From Stramenopiles sp. TOSAG23-2 (Eukaryota; Sar), in assembly GCA_900128395.1 (NCBI GenBank), contig LT649353.1, positions 1 to 34,030 of the forward strand: a DNA stretch of 34,030 bases. Direction: 5' to 3'. This document shows, piece by piece, positions 7,807 through 17,821 of this stretch; within the stretch, counting starts at the first letter, position 1, and every line of letters starts with the position of its first letter. The translations under genes and the position numbers were made by a program. Under the pieces are notes generated by a model, which saw only the letters and a list, made by a program, of their open reading frames with translations, made no database searches and had not been told where the DNA came from.

Positions 7807-9738
7807 TTACTTCCTCTTTACAAAATACGATTTAATACTTTCAGTCTTTTTCTTTTTCTTTCGTCGTTGCGATATATTAATCATCCCATTTTTGTTGGGC
7901 GATGTACCAACCCTACTAGAATTGGAAGAAGCTAAAATTTCTTCTTGGATGTTTTTCGGTAATTGATCAAAAACAGATTTATCAATATTTGAAGGAAGAA
8001 CATTTGTATTACGAAGGTTTGTCTTATTATTATTATTATTGATTATGACAGGTCCAGATGCTTCTATATGTTTCAATGTTTGTTTTGGCTTCGAGGAAGT
8101 AGTATTAGCTATCAACAACGGCGATTTCAATTTATTATTATTATTGTGAGTAGAAAAAAAAGTATCAATACTTTTTGTATTATTTTTTCCAACAGATTCA
8201 AATGATGTACATGATAGTCCAATCAATGTTAAAATCCAATTCTCGACATTTGAAACTTCAAGTATTAATTTATCAAATAATGATTTTCCAATTTTCAAAA
8301 TATGATCAGAATGATTGATATGTATTGGTAATCTAGCACTTTTTGTGATCCTACTTCCAAAATAACCAACACTTTTCTCACGTATTTTCAATATTAAAAT
8401 GGTTGGTTGTCTATTATACAATATTTTATCCTCCACCAATCGTACATATAGATCTTTGCTCAATGCATCTAAATATAAATGCACTTGCTTTTTATTAGTA
8501 ACACCCAACATAGAATCTTCAATAGCTATACTTTTTGGTGCTTCTTGCTCTACAATATTGATTTCATCAATACCACGAAATGCTAAAAACAAAAAACGAC
8601 CAATACGTTCACCGAATTCTCCAATTAAAAAACTCAATGAAAATTTTTCAAACAAAGCATCTTTTACATGGAAAATGTTCAAAGTTTCATTTAATTTCTT
8701 CACTATAATTCTTCCGATTCCAGAAATATTATTCACAGGCAAATCTAACATTACCGGTAAAACTGCTTCGGTATAAATCGCAGTTTGTTGATTTGGTTTA
8801 TGCATATTAACAGCTAATTTAGAAACAATTTTATTTTGTGCAATCCCTGCGCAACATTCAACTTGAATGTTTTTATAAATGTATGCTCGTAACTGAAATG
8901 CAATATTGTTTGCAATTTGTATCATTTTATTTTGATGGTGATAATTAATAATGCTTCCACCTCTATCACTATGATTTGAAACGTTTCCATTTAATACATG
9001 GCACGTATTATCATTACTTTGTATATTCGTGCTATTGCTAGTCCCATCATCCATGAAAATATTATCAACAATATACGAAGTTAATGATGATACATCAATA
9101 AACAATTCATCCAATCCTGATTTCAAGCAATTTGGAACTTCAATTTTATTATCATCATCATCATCATCATTATTATTATTATTAGCAATTTCTGCATTAA
9201 TTTTATTCACATACTTCACAAAAAACGACTTTGTTGCATTAAAGATATCTTTGGATGTTTTACGAAATGGCGTTAAATCTTCCCCCGATCTTAATACAAG
9301 GTTTGGACATATTTCTCTTGCTTCTGATATCAATTGCAATTTTTTCACTCCGTGTGTTCTAGCTGGATAGTTACACGTTACCACTATATGTTTTTGCGTG
9401 ACAGCAAATGGTTTATATTTATACTTCTTATTTTCATCTTTCAATAACAATGTTTGCGCATAGAACGCATCTACATCTAAACAGATAACTGCAGTGGAAG
9501 ATCTAGCTTTTCCAATAAGTTTCCAACCTTTATCAAGTTCATTTTGTTGTCGTTCATTTAATATTATTTTACACCGTTCTTTTACTGTTTTATATTTATA
9601 ATTATGTACATCAACACGTATGGTATTATTATTCAATTCTTGCTTGCTTTTTCGTTTTCGTTTTTTAAATACACTCGAACTTCCGCCTGATTTATAGTGA
9701 ATAGTTCTTGTTTTTTCTCCATCTTCATAATCCATCAT
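7807..9738 (-). CDS. POLI: DNA polymerase iota (Y-family translesion polymerase)
   Basis: A 643-aa nuclear polymerase that inserts bases opposite damaged template. Catalytic motif I is DVDAFY (88-93). The block QKHIVVTCNYPART with GVKKL and GEDLTPFR (115-160) is much closer to Pol iota than to eta, kappa or Rev1. Motif III is SGLDELFIDVS with D210 and E211. CAGIAQNKIVSKLA (296-309) and the thumb hairpin LPVNNISGIGRI (333-344) follow. The C-terminal half has an insert-rich linker, a ubiquitin-binding motif VFDQLPKNIQEEIL (589-602), and a terminal PIP-like motif TESIKSYF (632-639) after a basic run. A second PIP-like string, TKSIDTFF, lies at 521-528. An Asn/Asp run (186-196) interrupts the palm. 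The start is the first of two adjacent ATGs. All catalytic acids are present, so it should be active. It diverges from the coiled-coil gene. Confidence 0.93.
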   Translation of the reverse strand: MMDYEDGEKTRTIHYKSGGSSSVFKKRKRKSKQELNNNTIRVDVHNYKYKTVKERCKIILNERQQNELDKGWKLIGKARSSTAVICLDVDAFYAQTLLLKDENKKYKYKPFAVTQKHIVVTCNYPARTHGVKKLQLISEAREICPNLVLRSGEDLTPFRKTSKDIFNATKSFFVKYVNKINAEIANNNNNDDDDDDNKIEVPNCLKSGLDELFIDVSSLTSYIVDNIFMDDGTSNSTNIQSNDNTCHVLNGNVSNHSDRGGSIINYHHQNKMIQIANNIAFQLRAYIYKNIQVECCAGIAQNKIVSKLAVNMHKPNQQTAIYTEAVLPVMLDLPVNNISGIGRIIVKKLNETLNIFHVKDALFEKFSLSFLIGEFGERIGRFLFLAFRGIDEINIVEQEAPKSIAIEDSMLGVTNKKQVHLYLDALSKDLYVRLVEDKILYNRQPTILILKIREKSVGYFGSRITKSARLPIHINHSDHILKIGKSLFDKLILEVSNVENWILTLIGLSCTSFESVGKNNTKSIDTFFSTHNNNNKLKSPLLIANTTSSKPKQTLKHIEASGPVIINNNNNKTNLRNTNVLPSNIDKSVFDQLPKNIQEEILASSNSSRVGTSPNKNGMINISQRRKKKKKTESIKSYFVKRK

Positions 9739-10475
9739 CCTTATTGCATCTGATTCCAGTATTCTACATCTATAGTTATAATGATTACGATTTCAATTTA
9801 TAAAAAATGTCTATAATATTGAAATAATACTAAATATATGTTTTTTGCATAATAAAAATGATGATGAGATGTGCAGATGTGCAAATCTCATGATGAATTT
9901 GAATTAGCACTACTCCATTCCATCACTAAATGCTAAATCAAAAAAAAAATTATTCTTTTTTTTTTGGAGATATTATGTGGTATGTGGTTCAAAAATCAAA
10001 AGTATTCACCTGCTACCTGCTACGTACGAGCGTACAGTAAACTCATAGCATATATTAGACTAATAATACTACAAGTAGTAGTTCATCGATTCCATCCATT
10101 AAAAAAAAGATAAGGCACTAAGTTATGAATGATCGTTTTGCGGTGCAAGGCCACATGAAGAAGACGGAAAAGCACAAAAAGATGAATAAATAAAGCTTAT
10201 TTATAACGATATATAGTGTCAATACTCACAATCAATATTTGATATCTCTCATATACATCATATTATATATATATATATGATATAAATAAATAAGTTGTGG
10301 AACATATTATCACTTCATTAATAACGGCATATTATAATTCGGAAAGACGGTTATTTTAAAGTTTCATATCACTTTTCGTGGTTGTATATATTGTACTTTC
10401 TAAGGTGTGTCTGTGTGTGCTTGATTGAATTTCCCCTATAATAACGACAAATAATAATATAAAAATATAATAATT
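9739..10475. promoter_or_regulatory. Divergent spacer, no gene seen
   Basis: 737 bp of AT-rich sequence between Pol iota and the coiled-coil gene, with poly-A/T runs and a (TA)n tract at about 10263-10283. No RNA gene or open frame is supported. The promoter role is inferred from gene orientation. Confidence 0.4.
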
Positions 10476-13400
10476 ATGGCAAATAAAGAACAGATTGAAA
10501 AATTAAAGGATGCTTTGAAAACTAAGAAAATGGAATTAGGTGAAGTAGAGGAAGCTTGGAAAACTGCACGTGGTAAATTATCAAAAGTATTGCAACGATT
10601 CAAAAGCTTGCAAGAACAAAATCGTGCAAAAAAGAAAGAATTAAAAGCAGCTAAAGCAACAATAGCGGAACTGCGTGCACAAGCAATGTTTACTGGTGAT
10701 AATGATAATAATAATAATAATAAGGATAGTGATAATAATAATAACAATGATAATAACATTGACTATGATGTTGCAGAATACAAAAAAAGAATATCAGAAT
10801 TGGAATCAGAATTATCAGCAATGGTTGAACATGCTGAACATGCTGGCACGAAATCGATTAATAGTGAAAAAGAAAATCGTATATTGATTGAAAAGCTAGA
10901 AGAAGAATTACGTTTATCGAAAATAAAAGAGCAAGAGCTAAAAGAAAAAGGAGATGCAGCTTTACAAACTCAAAAAACACAAGCTAATCTGGAATTAAAA
11001 AAAGCAATAAAAAAAATTAAAGATGAATCTGGAAATATGGAAGAGAAAGATGATGAGATCGAATGGTTGAAAGAAGAACTTGAACAATCACAAGAATCTT
11101 TAAGTGACACACGCAAGGCATTGAAAGAAATGAAAAAAATTAATGAGGAACAAAAAATATCAATGCAAAATAATGATTCCAGAAATGAGATTGAAACGTT
11201 ACAAACAGAGTTAAATAATTCAAAATCAAGTTTCAAAGCTTTAAAAACAGAATTACAAGAATTGAATGTAGAAAACGATCGATTGCAAGAGCAGATGAAG
11301 AAGCTTTCAGCAAGAAAAGTAGCAGTAATCGGCGAGGACAATAGTGATGTAGTAGCCACATACAAATCTACAATTGAAAAGTTGAAGGAACAACTGGATG
11401 ATGCTATGGCAGAGGCGAAAGATTATGAAAATATGGCTGATAGTAGAGGCGAACTACTTGCTGAATATGGGCGAGAGATGCAAAGCACAAAAGAACAAAT
11501 GAAAGGGCTTGAGGAGAAGTGCAAAGAATTGGAAGATATCAATGGCTCTTCAGACAGGGATTTAATTGCTAAGCTATCAGCGTCAGAAAAAACAGTGCAA
11601 GATTTATGGGCAAAATACCAAAGTGTCGATGAACAATTACGCAATGAGAATAAGGCGAAGGGTTCTGAATATGACCATCTTGTGGAAGAAAATGATATGC
11701 TAAAAAAGCAATTAAGGAAAGTTAGTGGTGATTTGGAACAAGAGCGACATAAAAAATCTGTTGTAACGCCAAGTAAAAGTGGCAACACTGAGAATAACAA
11801 TGGTGATAAAATATCAAATCTTCACATGGAATTAAATGGGTATAAAGAGAAATATGAAGCAAATAGTGAAAAAATACAATTTTTGGAAGTAGAATTAGGA
11901 AAACAAAATAGTATAGCTGATGAGCGAAACGATGAAATACATAATTTAAAAACTCAATTATCTTCAATAAAACAGACAGCAAAAGCGAAAGATGAAATCG
12001 ATAATGAAACAAATATGAAATTTGAATCTAAAATAATATCATTAGAAAACGATATTGAACAAAAAAACGATATATTAAAAGAATCGGATGGTGAAATACG
12101 TAAATTGAAAACGGAATTAGAATCATTAAATACAAAATTGGAAGAAAAAAACAATGCATTAAATACTGTACAAAGTGAGCAAAATACAACTACTGATGAA
12201 TTAACTTCAAAAGTTAAAGATTTGGAAGTAGCAATGGGTGAAAAAGATAAACAACTTCAAACCTCTAAATCAAAATTAAAGAAAGTAGTTGATCGTTTCA
12301 AAATTTTACAAGAACAGAGCAAAGAGAAAAAAGATGTAATAAGCCAGTTGGAGGGGAAAATTAGTGAAATTCAAACAAAATCGGATACTGTGGAATCGCA
12401 TTTAAAGAAAGAACGCGAAAAGGCAAAACGAAGTAACGAGCGGTACAAGACCTTGCAGAAAAAATCAAGAGAAACCAGCAAAGAACAACGCGCAAAAGTC
12501 GAAGAGCTTGAAAAAGAAGCTGATTCCTTAAGAGAAAAATTAGTGCAACATGAAAGTGGTGGTAGTGAAATGACCGAACGACTTGAATCGTTACGTACAG
12601 AGAAAGAAAACATCGAACATAAAATGCAAGGGATGAAAGATACCCATGCAAAGGCAATTGCGACAATGGAAGAGAACATGGATGCTGTGCATAATAAATA
12701 CAGTGATATTGAATCAAACTTGAAAATACAAACTGATAAGTTGAATCAAGCTGGAGAAGAAATTCTCTCCTTGAAGGAACGTTTACAACGGAGTGAGGGC
12801 GATGATAACATTAGACTGCAAGAATTAGCTAATGAGAAACATGATTTAGAGGTCCAAATAGAAGCGATGAAAACAGAATATGATTTAAAAATTAATATGC
12901 TAGAAGAAATGAGTTTGGAAATACAAAATAAATGCGATTCAATGGAATCGAATTTGAGCAAGGAACGTGAAAAAGTGAAAAGAAGCATTGATCGTTATAA
13001 GAATCTACAAAAAAAGTCAAAAGAGACAAGCAAAACACAACGAGCCAAAATTGATAAGCTTGAAAAAGAAGCAGAATCTGTAAAAGGGCGATTGTTGCAG
13101 CAAGAAAGTGGCGGGGGTACATTGACAGAACAATTAGAATCTGTGCGTTCTGAAAAGAAGGAGTTGGAAATGAAATTAACATCAATTAAAGATGAATATG
13201 ATGAGTATAAAACAACTCAAAAAGAGAATGATGACAATTTAAATAAAGTTTTAAATAACGAAATTAAATTAAAGGAAGAATCGATGCGTCAGCGTGATGA
13301 AGCGATGGAAGAAAAGGAACAACTAAAAACGTTCCAGCAAGCGTTGCAAAAAAATATAGAAGCAATGGAAAAGAATTCTCAGAATCAAATTGACACTTTA

Positions 13401-14798
13401 AAGAAAGAGATTAATGAATTGCAAGAGAATCATCAAGCATCTATAATAGTAAAAAATGAAGAAATTAAAAAATTAAAAAGCGTAATCGATGATTTAGCTA
13501 CAGAACATGCCAGTATTGCTGATCAAGGTGGAAAAGTTGGCATTGTGTCTAATAACAATGATGAATTGAGAAAGAGCAATATAAAAGAGGAAACAAAAGA
13601 TGCGTTCAATGCAATGCAAGAAGTCCTTCAAGATCAATTAGCAACCTTAAGCGATATGTTAGAACCATCCATAGATTATTATGAAGAAGAAAAATCCAGA
13701 TCTAAGCAACTAAAGCTTGCAACAAAAGAAGGTGAGTTACAAAGGCGTTTTAAGAAAACGTTGCAAACTCTGTCATTTTTAACCTCTGGCCCATTAACGT
13801 CCGAGCGTCGCATGGAAATCGTAGAGGAATTGAAAAGAGCATATTTGAGGCTAAGAGAAGAAATTGTAAATGTTGCAAGAAAAATTGATGTCATACCATC
13901 AGATATTTTACAAGAGGAAGAAGTCATTCGCAAGGAGCAACACGTTAAAATAACTGCGTTGGAAAAACAAGCGAAAGAACTGCAAGATGCGTTACGACGC
14001 GCAGATGCTCACGAAGTTCTTGTATTAAAAGAAGCAGCTCTAGCACAGGCACAGATGAGAAACGAATATGAACGGGAAATTGCTAGATTGCATACTAGTG
14101 CTGATTATGCAATAAAATCGACTTCGGAATGGACACGAATGCAAGATACTAATTCTGGAAAACCATATTATGTAAATCGAATTACCGGTATAAGTCAATG
14201 GGAAATTCCAGCAGAACTTTTGACACCAACTACTGAGAAAGATATGCTTGTAGATGAAAATAAGGAATTGAACATTGAAATCGAATCTTTGCGAAGAATA
14301 TTGAGTGAAGAAAGAGAAGCAAAAACGGAAAGTGTTGAAAAAGTAGTTACTTTGGAAAGGCATATACGAGATATGGAAAAGAAACATTTAATGGAAATTA
14401 AACGTACAGCTGCAGAAACGAGAAAAATGGCTGTGGATGATTTAAGAAATAGTAGTATGAAAGTAGATACGTTAAATAGGAAATTGCAAGATCTTGAAAA
14501 TAAACATACGATGGAAATTGAGAAGCTTCGAACTAGCCATGTATTATCTTTAGAAGAACTTCGTTCAGAAGCTAATAGGGAAAAGGATACTGCAATACGA
14601 TCATTAAAATCTTCAATGAACGCTAGTAATGCTGGAAATATAAGTGTAAGCAGTGCAATAGAAACACCGTTGCGAAATAGTAATGTAAAAAGTTCATGGT
14701 CATCTAGATCATCGAGCTTTAAACCTCATTTAGCACGTGAAAGAGCAAAATTGCTGGCTGCTAAAATAATGAGAACACGGAAAAGCAGTGGAAAATAA
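10476..14798 (+). CDS. Large coiled-coil protein with a WW domain
   Basis: A 1440-aa protein of nearly continuous heptad-rich, Glu/Lys-rich sequence, like golgins or centrosomal/tethering proteins. A short Asn/Asp run encoded by AAT/GAT lies near residues 73-95. A module of the type KxxxRFKxLQEQ recurs near the N-terminus (KVLQRFKSLQEQ), mid-protein (KVVDRFKILQEQ) and twice as RYKxLQKKSxETS. The last two belong to a longer internal repeat spaced about 184 aa (nt about 12360-12610 and 12910-13160), each ending in ESGG. One WW domain (nt about 14121-14220) has both Trp residues (SEWTRM and SQWEIP) and a YY pair, so binding of Pro-rich ligands is likely. The tail is Ser/Arg/Lys-rich and basic. 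No membrane anchor is seen, and no GRIP domain is recognised. A scaffold or tether role is inference. It is convergent with the LolA-like gene, only 168 bp apart. Confidence 0.88.
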   Translation: MANKEQIEKLKDALKTKKMELGEVEEAWKTARGKLSKVLQRFKSLQEQNRAKKKELKAAKATIAELRAQAMFTGDNDNNNNNKDSDNNNNNDNNIDYDVAEYKKRISELESELSAMVEHAEHAGTKSINSEKENRILIEKLEEELRLSKIKEQELKEKGDAALQTQKTQANLELKKAIKKIKDESGNMEEKDDEIEWLKEELEQSQESLSDTRKALKEMKKINEEQKISMQNNDSRNEIETLQTELNNSKSSFKALKTELQELNVENDRLQEQMKKLSARKVAVIGEDNSDVVATYKSTIEKLKEQLDDAMAEAKDYENMADSRGELLAEYGREMQSTKEQMKGLEEKCKELEDINGSSDRDLIAKLSASEKTVQDLWAKYQSVDEQLRNENKAKGSEYDHLVEENDMLKKQLRKVSGDLEQERHKKSVVTPSKSGNTENNNGDKISNLHMELNGYKEKYEANSEKIQFLEVELGKQNSIADERNDEIHNLKTQLSSIKQTAKAKDEIDNETNMKFESKIISLENDIEQKNDILKESDGEIRKLKTELESLNTKLEEKNNALNTVQSEQNTTTDELTSKVKDLEVAMGEKDKQLQTSKSKLKKVVDRFKILQEQSKEKKDVISQLEGKISEIQTKSDTVESHLKKEREKAKRSNERYKTLQKKSRETSKEQRAKVEELEKEADSLREKLVQHESGGSEMTERLESLRTEKENIEHKMQGMKDTHAKAIATMEENMDAVHNKYSDIESNLKIQTDKLNQAGEEILSLKERLQRSEGDDNIRLQELANEKHDLEVQIEAMKTEYDLKINMLEEMSLEIQNKCDSMESNLSKEREKVKRSIDRYKNLQKKSKETSKTQRAKIDKLEKEAESVKGRLLQQESGGGTLTEQLESVRSEKKELEMKLTSIKDEYDEYKTTQKENDDNLNKVLNNEIKLKEESMRQRDEAMEEKEQLKTFQQALQKNIEAMEKNSQNQIDTLKKEINELQENHQASIIVKNEEIKKLKSVIDDLATEHASIADQGGKVGIVSNNNDELRKSNIKEETKDAFNAMQEVLQDQLATLSDMLEPSIDYYEEEKSRSKQLKLATKEGELQRRFKKTLQTLSFLTSGPLTSERRMEIVEELKRAYLRLREEIVNVARKIDVIPSDILQEEEVIRKEQHVKITALEKQAKELQDALRRADAHEVLVLKEAALAQAQMRNEYEREIARLHTSADYAIKSTSEWTRMQDTNSGKPYYVNRITGISQWEIPAELLTPTTEKDMLVDENKELNIEIESLRRILSEEREAKTESVEKVVTLERHIRDMEKKHLMEIKRTAAETRKMAVDDLRNSSMKVDTLNRKLQDLENKHTMEIEKLRTSHVLSLEELRSEANREKDTAIRSLKSSMNASNAGNISVSSAIETPLRNSNVKSSWSSRSSSFKPHLARERAKLLAAKIMRTRKSSGK

Positions 14799-14854
14799 GA
14801 AAACTATTCATTTTTAAATTTTTATTTTTTTTGCTATATTCTAGATTTTTATAT

Positions 14855-14859
14855 TTTTC

Positions 14860-14899
<40 letters not shown>

Positions 14900-14943
14900 T
14901 CCACATGTTAGACTACATACACTCCACATGTTAGACTACATAC
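14855..14943. repeat. (TA)n microsatellite plus 23-bp tandem duplicate
   Basis: A TA run at about 14864-14890 passes into CACACAC, then a 23-bp unit beginning ACTCCACATGTTAG occurs at 14898-14920 and again at 14921-14943. It lies in the short convergent spacer. Confidence 0.85.
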
Positions 14944-14966
14944 ACAGCACGCCGTATACCATTTTC

Positions 14967-15635
14967 TTAAAATCTTAAGAAGTGCAAAAATGCATGCAAA
15001 TACGGATAACCACCAACATAATTTTCACATGTTTCATGTGTATAACCACTTGGTATTTCAAAAATATTCTTATCTTTTGGTGGACCGACTACCATATTGC
15101 GAAATTCATATGTAGATAGAGGCACTTTTTTGACATTTGCGATTGATTCCTCCGTTGCTTGAAATGGTAATAAATCCTTTGAATAAATATGGACTAATGA
15201 ATCAACATTTTCATATATCCAATGATCTGCATTATTATTATTATTATCTTTTCCTTTATATTGTATTTGTCTTGGAAACAATACTTCTGGCATTTTTTCA
15301 CCTAAATAACTACGACGACATTCGGGATATTTACCACCACGTACCATATACTCATTCTTTAAATCATATCGTCGTATGTATGTCCTACCAGCTTCATATC
15401 CTTTTATAATCTTAGCATATGCCATACCTCCAATATTATCATATACAATTTTAATATGTCTTTCTCTTGGAGGATAATTTTGTTTTGGATCAAGTTGGTG
15501 TGATGTTATTATTAAATCAGCAGAAAATTGTGAAGGTATATGTGGAAGTGGTACTGCGATTGTTGTTGTTATTGCACTGCACCATGTCGTGACTGCAGCC
15601 ACAAATGTGAAGAAGATGAGAGGAGGGGCATACAT
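14967..15635 (-). CDS. Secreted LolA-like-fold protein of unknown function
   Basis: 222 aa from the ATG at 15635; an upstream in-frame TTG (15692) is rejected because the ATG is followed directly by a good signal peptide (APPLIFFTFVAAVTTWCSA). The mature part has IPSQFSADLIITSHQLD, RHIKIVYDNIGGMAYAKI, then TYIRRYDLKNEYMVRGG, ECRRSYLGEKMPEV, and a terminal GGYPYLHAFLHFLRF. These blocks look like a secreted protein family of protists with a LolA-like lipid-binding beta-sheet, known to me only by sequence pattern. The family placement is from memory and function is unknown. An Asn run interrupts the middle. Likely extracellular or endolysosomal. It is divergent from the nucleotidase gene, which is also directed to the secretory pathway. 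Confidence 0.8.
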   Translation of the reverse strand: MYAPPLIFFTFVAAVTTWCSAITTTIAVPLPHIPSQFSADLIITSHQLDPKQNYPPRERHIKIVYDNIGGMAYAKIIKGYEAGRTYIRRYDLKNEYMVRGGKYPECRRSYLGEKMPEVLFPRQIQYKGKDNNNNNADHWIYENVDSLVHIYSKDLLPFQATEESIANVKKVPLSTYEFRNMVVGPPKDKNIFEIPSGYTHETCENYVGGYPYLHAFLHFLRF

Positions 15636-16159
15636 CGTGTCTTTTGTCTTTTTGTTAGGTATTGGATGTGATTCTATCTTTCTGTCTTTCAACTATAATA
15701 TCTATTTTATCTGTATTGTGGTATATATATCAAAATTAATATAAGATTATTATTCCTTCTTCTTCTTCTTCTTTTGTTGTATTATTATTATACTACGTGT
15801 ATTATTTATACGATAGGACTTGTTAGAGTATGATTCACCAGGTTTAGCATGGACACAGCAGCATTCTACATATATTATACGACAAAGCAGCCAAACGCCG
15901 CCAAACCTTTTATTTTTTTGTATTAAGAAATATAACCGGACTATTGAAAGACGACAACAACTTGGACCAACCCACACAACACAGCAACAACCTAAACCAG
16001 CCAACAACACGTGTTGTTGTTGTTTAAATATAATAAGTCACAAATAATTTCAACAAATATACTTGATAGAAAACGATACATTCCAGATATAGAACAGATT
16101 AAATATAGAAGTATACAAAGAATGTATCCGACGATACTAGCTGCCACTGGTGTATCAAC
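15636..16159. promoter_or_regulatory. Divergent spacer
   Basis: About 524 bp between two secretory-pathway genes. It contains a GAA/TTC repeat (about 15754-15774), an ATT run, and a moderately GC-richer stretch (15830-16020) with short open frames on both strands. Neither frame has recognisable protein character. Confidence 0.4.
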
Positions 16160-17460
16160 ATGATAGATTTAACACAAATATTATTAATAATATTAATCCT
16201 ATTTGTTGCAATATTAATACAACAAAATCATAATAGTAACAACAACAATAACAACAATAATAATAATCATGATAAATTTATGCAATATTTAACAGATTCA
16301 AAACAGGACAACAACAACAACAACCAATATCAACGTACAAAATCATTTTATCATACTGCAAAAAAACGTATTGGTGAAGTTGATACTGCAAAATTGATTT
16401 TTCAAGCTGATCAATACCGATTTGCAATGGTGACAGATATGGATTTAAAATCCCGTGATCCCGATAAATTTTTATGGAAATCATTTTTCAAATCTGGAAC
16501 GTTAGTAAAAAAAAATAATAATGTAAATGAAAAAAACAAAGGTAAATATAGTATTGTTTGGGATGATGATGTACAAACATTAACATCTAAAACTGCAACA
16601 AAAAATCGTTCCATGGAATTATCTGCATTAGTACGATATCATCATTGGTTATTAGCATTTTGTGATTATACTGGATTAGTCTTTAAAATTTTACCAGACA
16701 CTTCAAGTGTTTTTCAAAGACATGCAGTGGTAAGTAAATTCTATTACAGTTCTTGCTTGGGAAGGTGCGGTCAAGAACTGTATTCCCTGAACCCTATTTA
16801 TACAAGACAACCTTTCTAACATATTGCACTTTCGTATGCAACGCAATACAGGCTGATGGTGATGGAGAGCAACCAAAACCTATGAAAATTGAATGGGCAA
16901 CTGTAAAAGATGATTTAGTATGGATTGGTAGTAATGGAAAAGAATGGACAGATGCCAATACGGGTGAATTGGTACATACAAACACAATGTGGATCAAGAC
17001 AATCGATGCGAATGGCAGAATATCGAATATTAATTGGTCGATGATTTATTTGGCATTGCGTACCGCGACTAACTCGACTTATCCAGGTTATTTATGGCAT
17101 GAAGCAGTTCATTGGGATCCACGTACAAAACATTGGATTATATTACCTCGTAAGCAAAGTTATACACATTATACACCTGAGGATGATGAAATACGTGGCA
17201 CAAATTTATTAATTATTGCAAATGAAGATTTTACTGATATTAAAGTAAAAAATGTTGGCCCTAAAGAACCAGAATATGGTTTTTCAGCATTACGTAAAGT
17301 TCCAGGAACAAATGATTTATATTTAGCATTAAAAGTTAAGGAAGTTAATTTTACTACGCGAAGTAAAATATGTTTATTCGATTTAAATGGGGAAATGTAT
17401 TTTGATCCTCCATTTTTAAATGTTGGTGATGAAAAATATGAAGGCTTAGAATTTTTATAA
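16160..17460 (+). CDS. CANT1: Soluble calcium-activated nucleotidase (apyrase), one intron
   Basis: Joined exons 16160-16729 and 16852-17460 encode 392 aa, near the 401 aa of the human enzyme. The protein starts with a hydrophobic signal anchor (DLTQILLIILILFVAIL), then an Asn-rich linker. The Ca2+-dependent five-bladed propeller carries family blocks RFAMVTDMDLKSRD, WDDDVQTLTSK, GRGMELS-like RSMELSALV, FCDYTGLVFKI, then across the splice ADGDGEQPKPMKIEWATVKDD, GSNGKEWT, PGYLWHEAVHWD, LPRKQSYTHYTPEDDEIRGTN and the terminal DEKYEGLEFL. It hydrolyses UDP, GDP and similar diphosphates in the ER/Golgi lumen, supporting glycosylation. The splice rejoins exactly in phase 0 at the conserved DGDG block, which strongly supports the join. 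It diverges from the LolA-like gene and converges with the GRL-like gene. Confidence 0.92.
16730..16851 (+). other. Spliceosomal intron, 122 nt, phase 0
   Basis: Donor GTAAGT at 16730, acceptor ACAG ending at 16851, and a CTAAC branch-site match at 16816-16820, 31 nt before the acceptor. An 11-bp perfect inverted repeat (TACAGTTCTTG at 16745-16755, CAAGAACTGTA at 16772-16782, 16-nt loop) covers a nearer AG at 16748-16749. Using that nearer AG would leave a 102-nt in-frame insertion. It is the only intron I can support in the window. Confidence 0.88.
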
Positions 17461-17582
17461 AAAAATACGAAATATGGCATTCATATATCTTTAGTGATAT
17501 CACGAGTATGTTTGTGTGTGCGTAATTTGAGTATTTTTACAAACACGTGATAAAAAATAAGAAGTATATTGTGTAAAACAAA

Positions 17583-17629
17583 TTACGAATCGTACAAATG
17601 ACCTCTTTTTAAAGTACGACGGGTCGTAA
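17583..17629. terminator. Imperfect inverted repeat in a 3'-3' spacer
   Basis: The left arm TTACGAATCGTAC pairs imperfectly with the right arm GTACGACGGGTCGTAA. It shares the TTACGA/TCGTAA core with elements at 7756, 22717, 22757 and 26546. A terminator role is inferred from position. Confidence 0.35.
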
Positions 17630-17695
17630 ATTTTATGTACTAGAGAGAGTATGACATATATATATGCATATGATATGACATATATATATATAATA

Positions 17696-17818
17696 CTACT
17701 CTGGATCTTTCACATCGATAACCTCACCGTCTTCGAGTGAACCCGACGTCCAGCGCGTTCAACAAGTGCGCCGTGAAGGATAGACACCCAAGAGATTTTT
17801 ACGTCGTAACTCTTATGC
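17696..17818 (-). pseudogene. GC-rich island, possible decayed coding fragment
   Basis: On the minus strand one frame opens with ATG at 17818 (MHKSYDVKISWVSILHGALV and on) but ends in another composition. A different frame ends LEDGEVIDVKDPE and a TAG stop at 17696-17698. Together they look like the tail of a coding sequence broken by a frameshift. GC content is clearly above its surroundings. I recognise no family; it could equally be a non-coding insert. Confidence 0.3.
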
Positions 17819-17821
17819 ATA

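Larger units (their letters stand above)
17461..17821. other. Convergent spacer with inverted repeat and GC-rich island
   Basis: Contains TTACGAATCGTAC (from 17583), answered by GTACGACGGGTCGTAA (to about 17629), then (TA)n. From about 17697 to 17820 base composition changes to near 50% GC, directly abutting the stop of the next minus-strand gene. See the separate entry for that island. Confidence 0.55.

Noticed and set aside
10970-14387. Several minus-strand frames within the coiled-coil gene
   Set aside because: They are antisense of Glu/Lys/Gln-rich heptads, giving Leu/Phe/Ser-rich text with no domains.
15636-15692. N-terminal extension of the LolA-like protein
   Set aside because: It begins with TTG and would put a charged leader before a clear signal peptide that follows the ATG at 15635.
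15750-16047. Opposing short frames in the spacer before the nucleotidase
   Set aside because: Low-complexity translation in both directions with no recognisable protein features.
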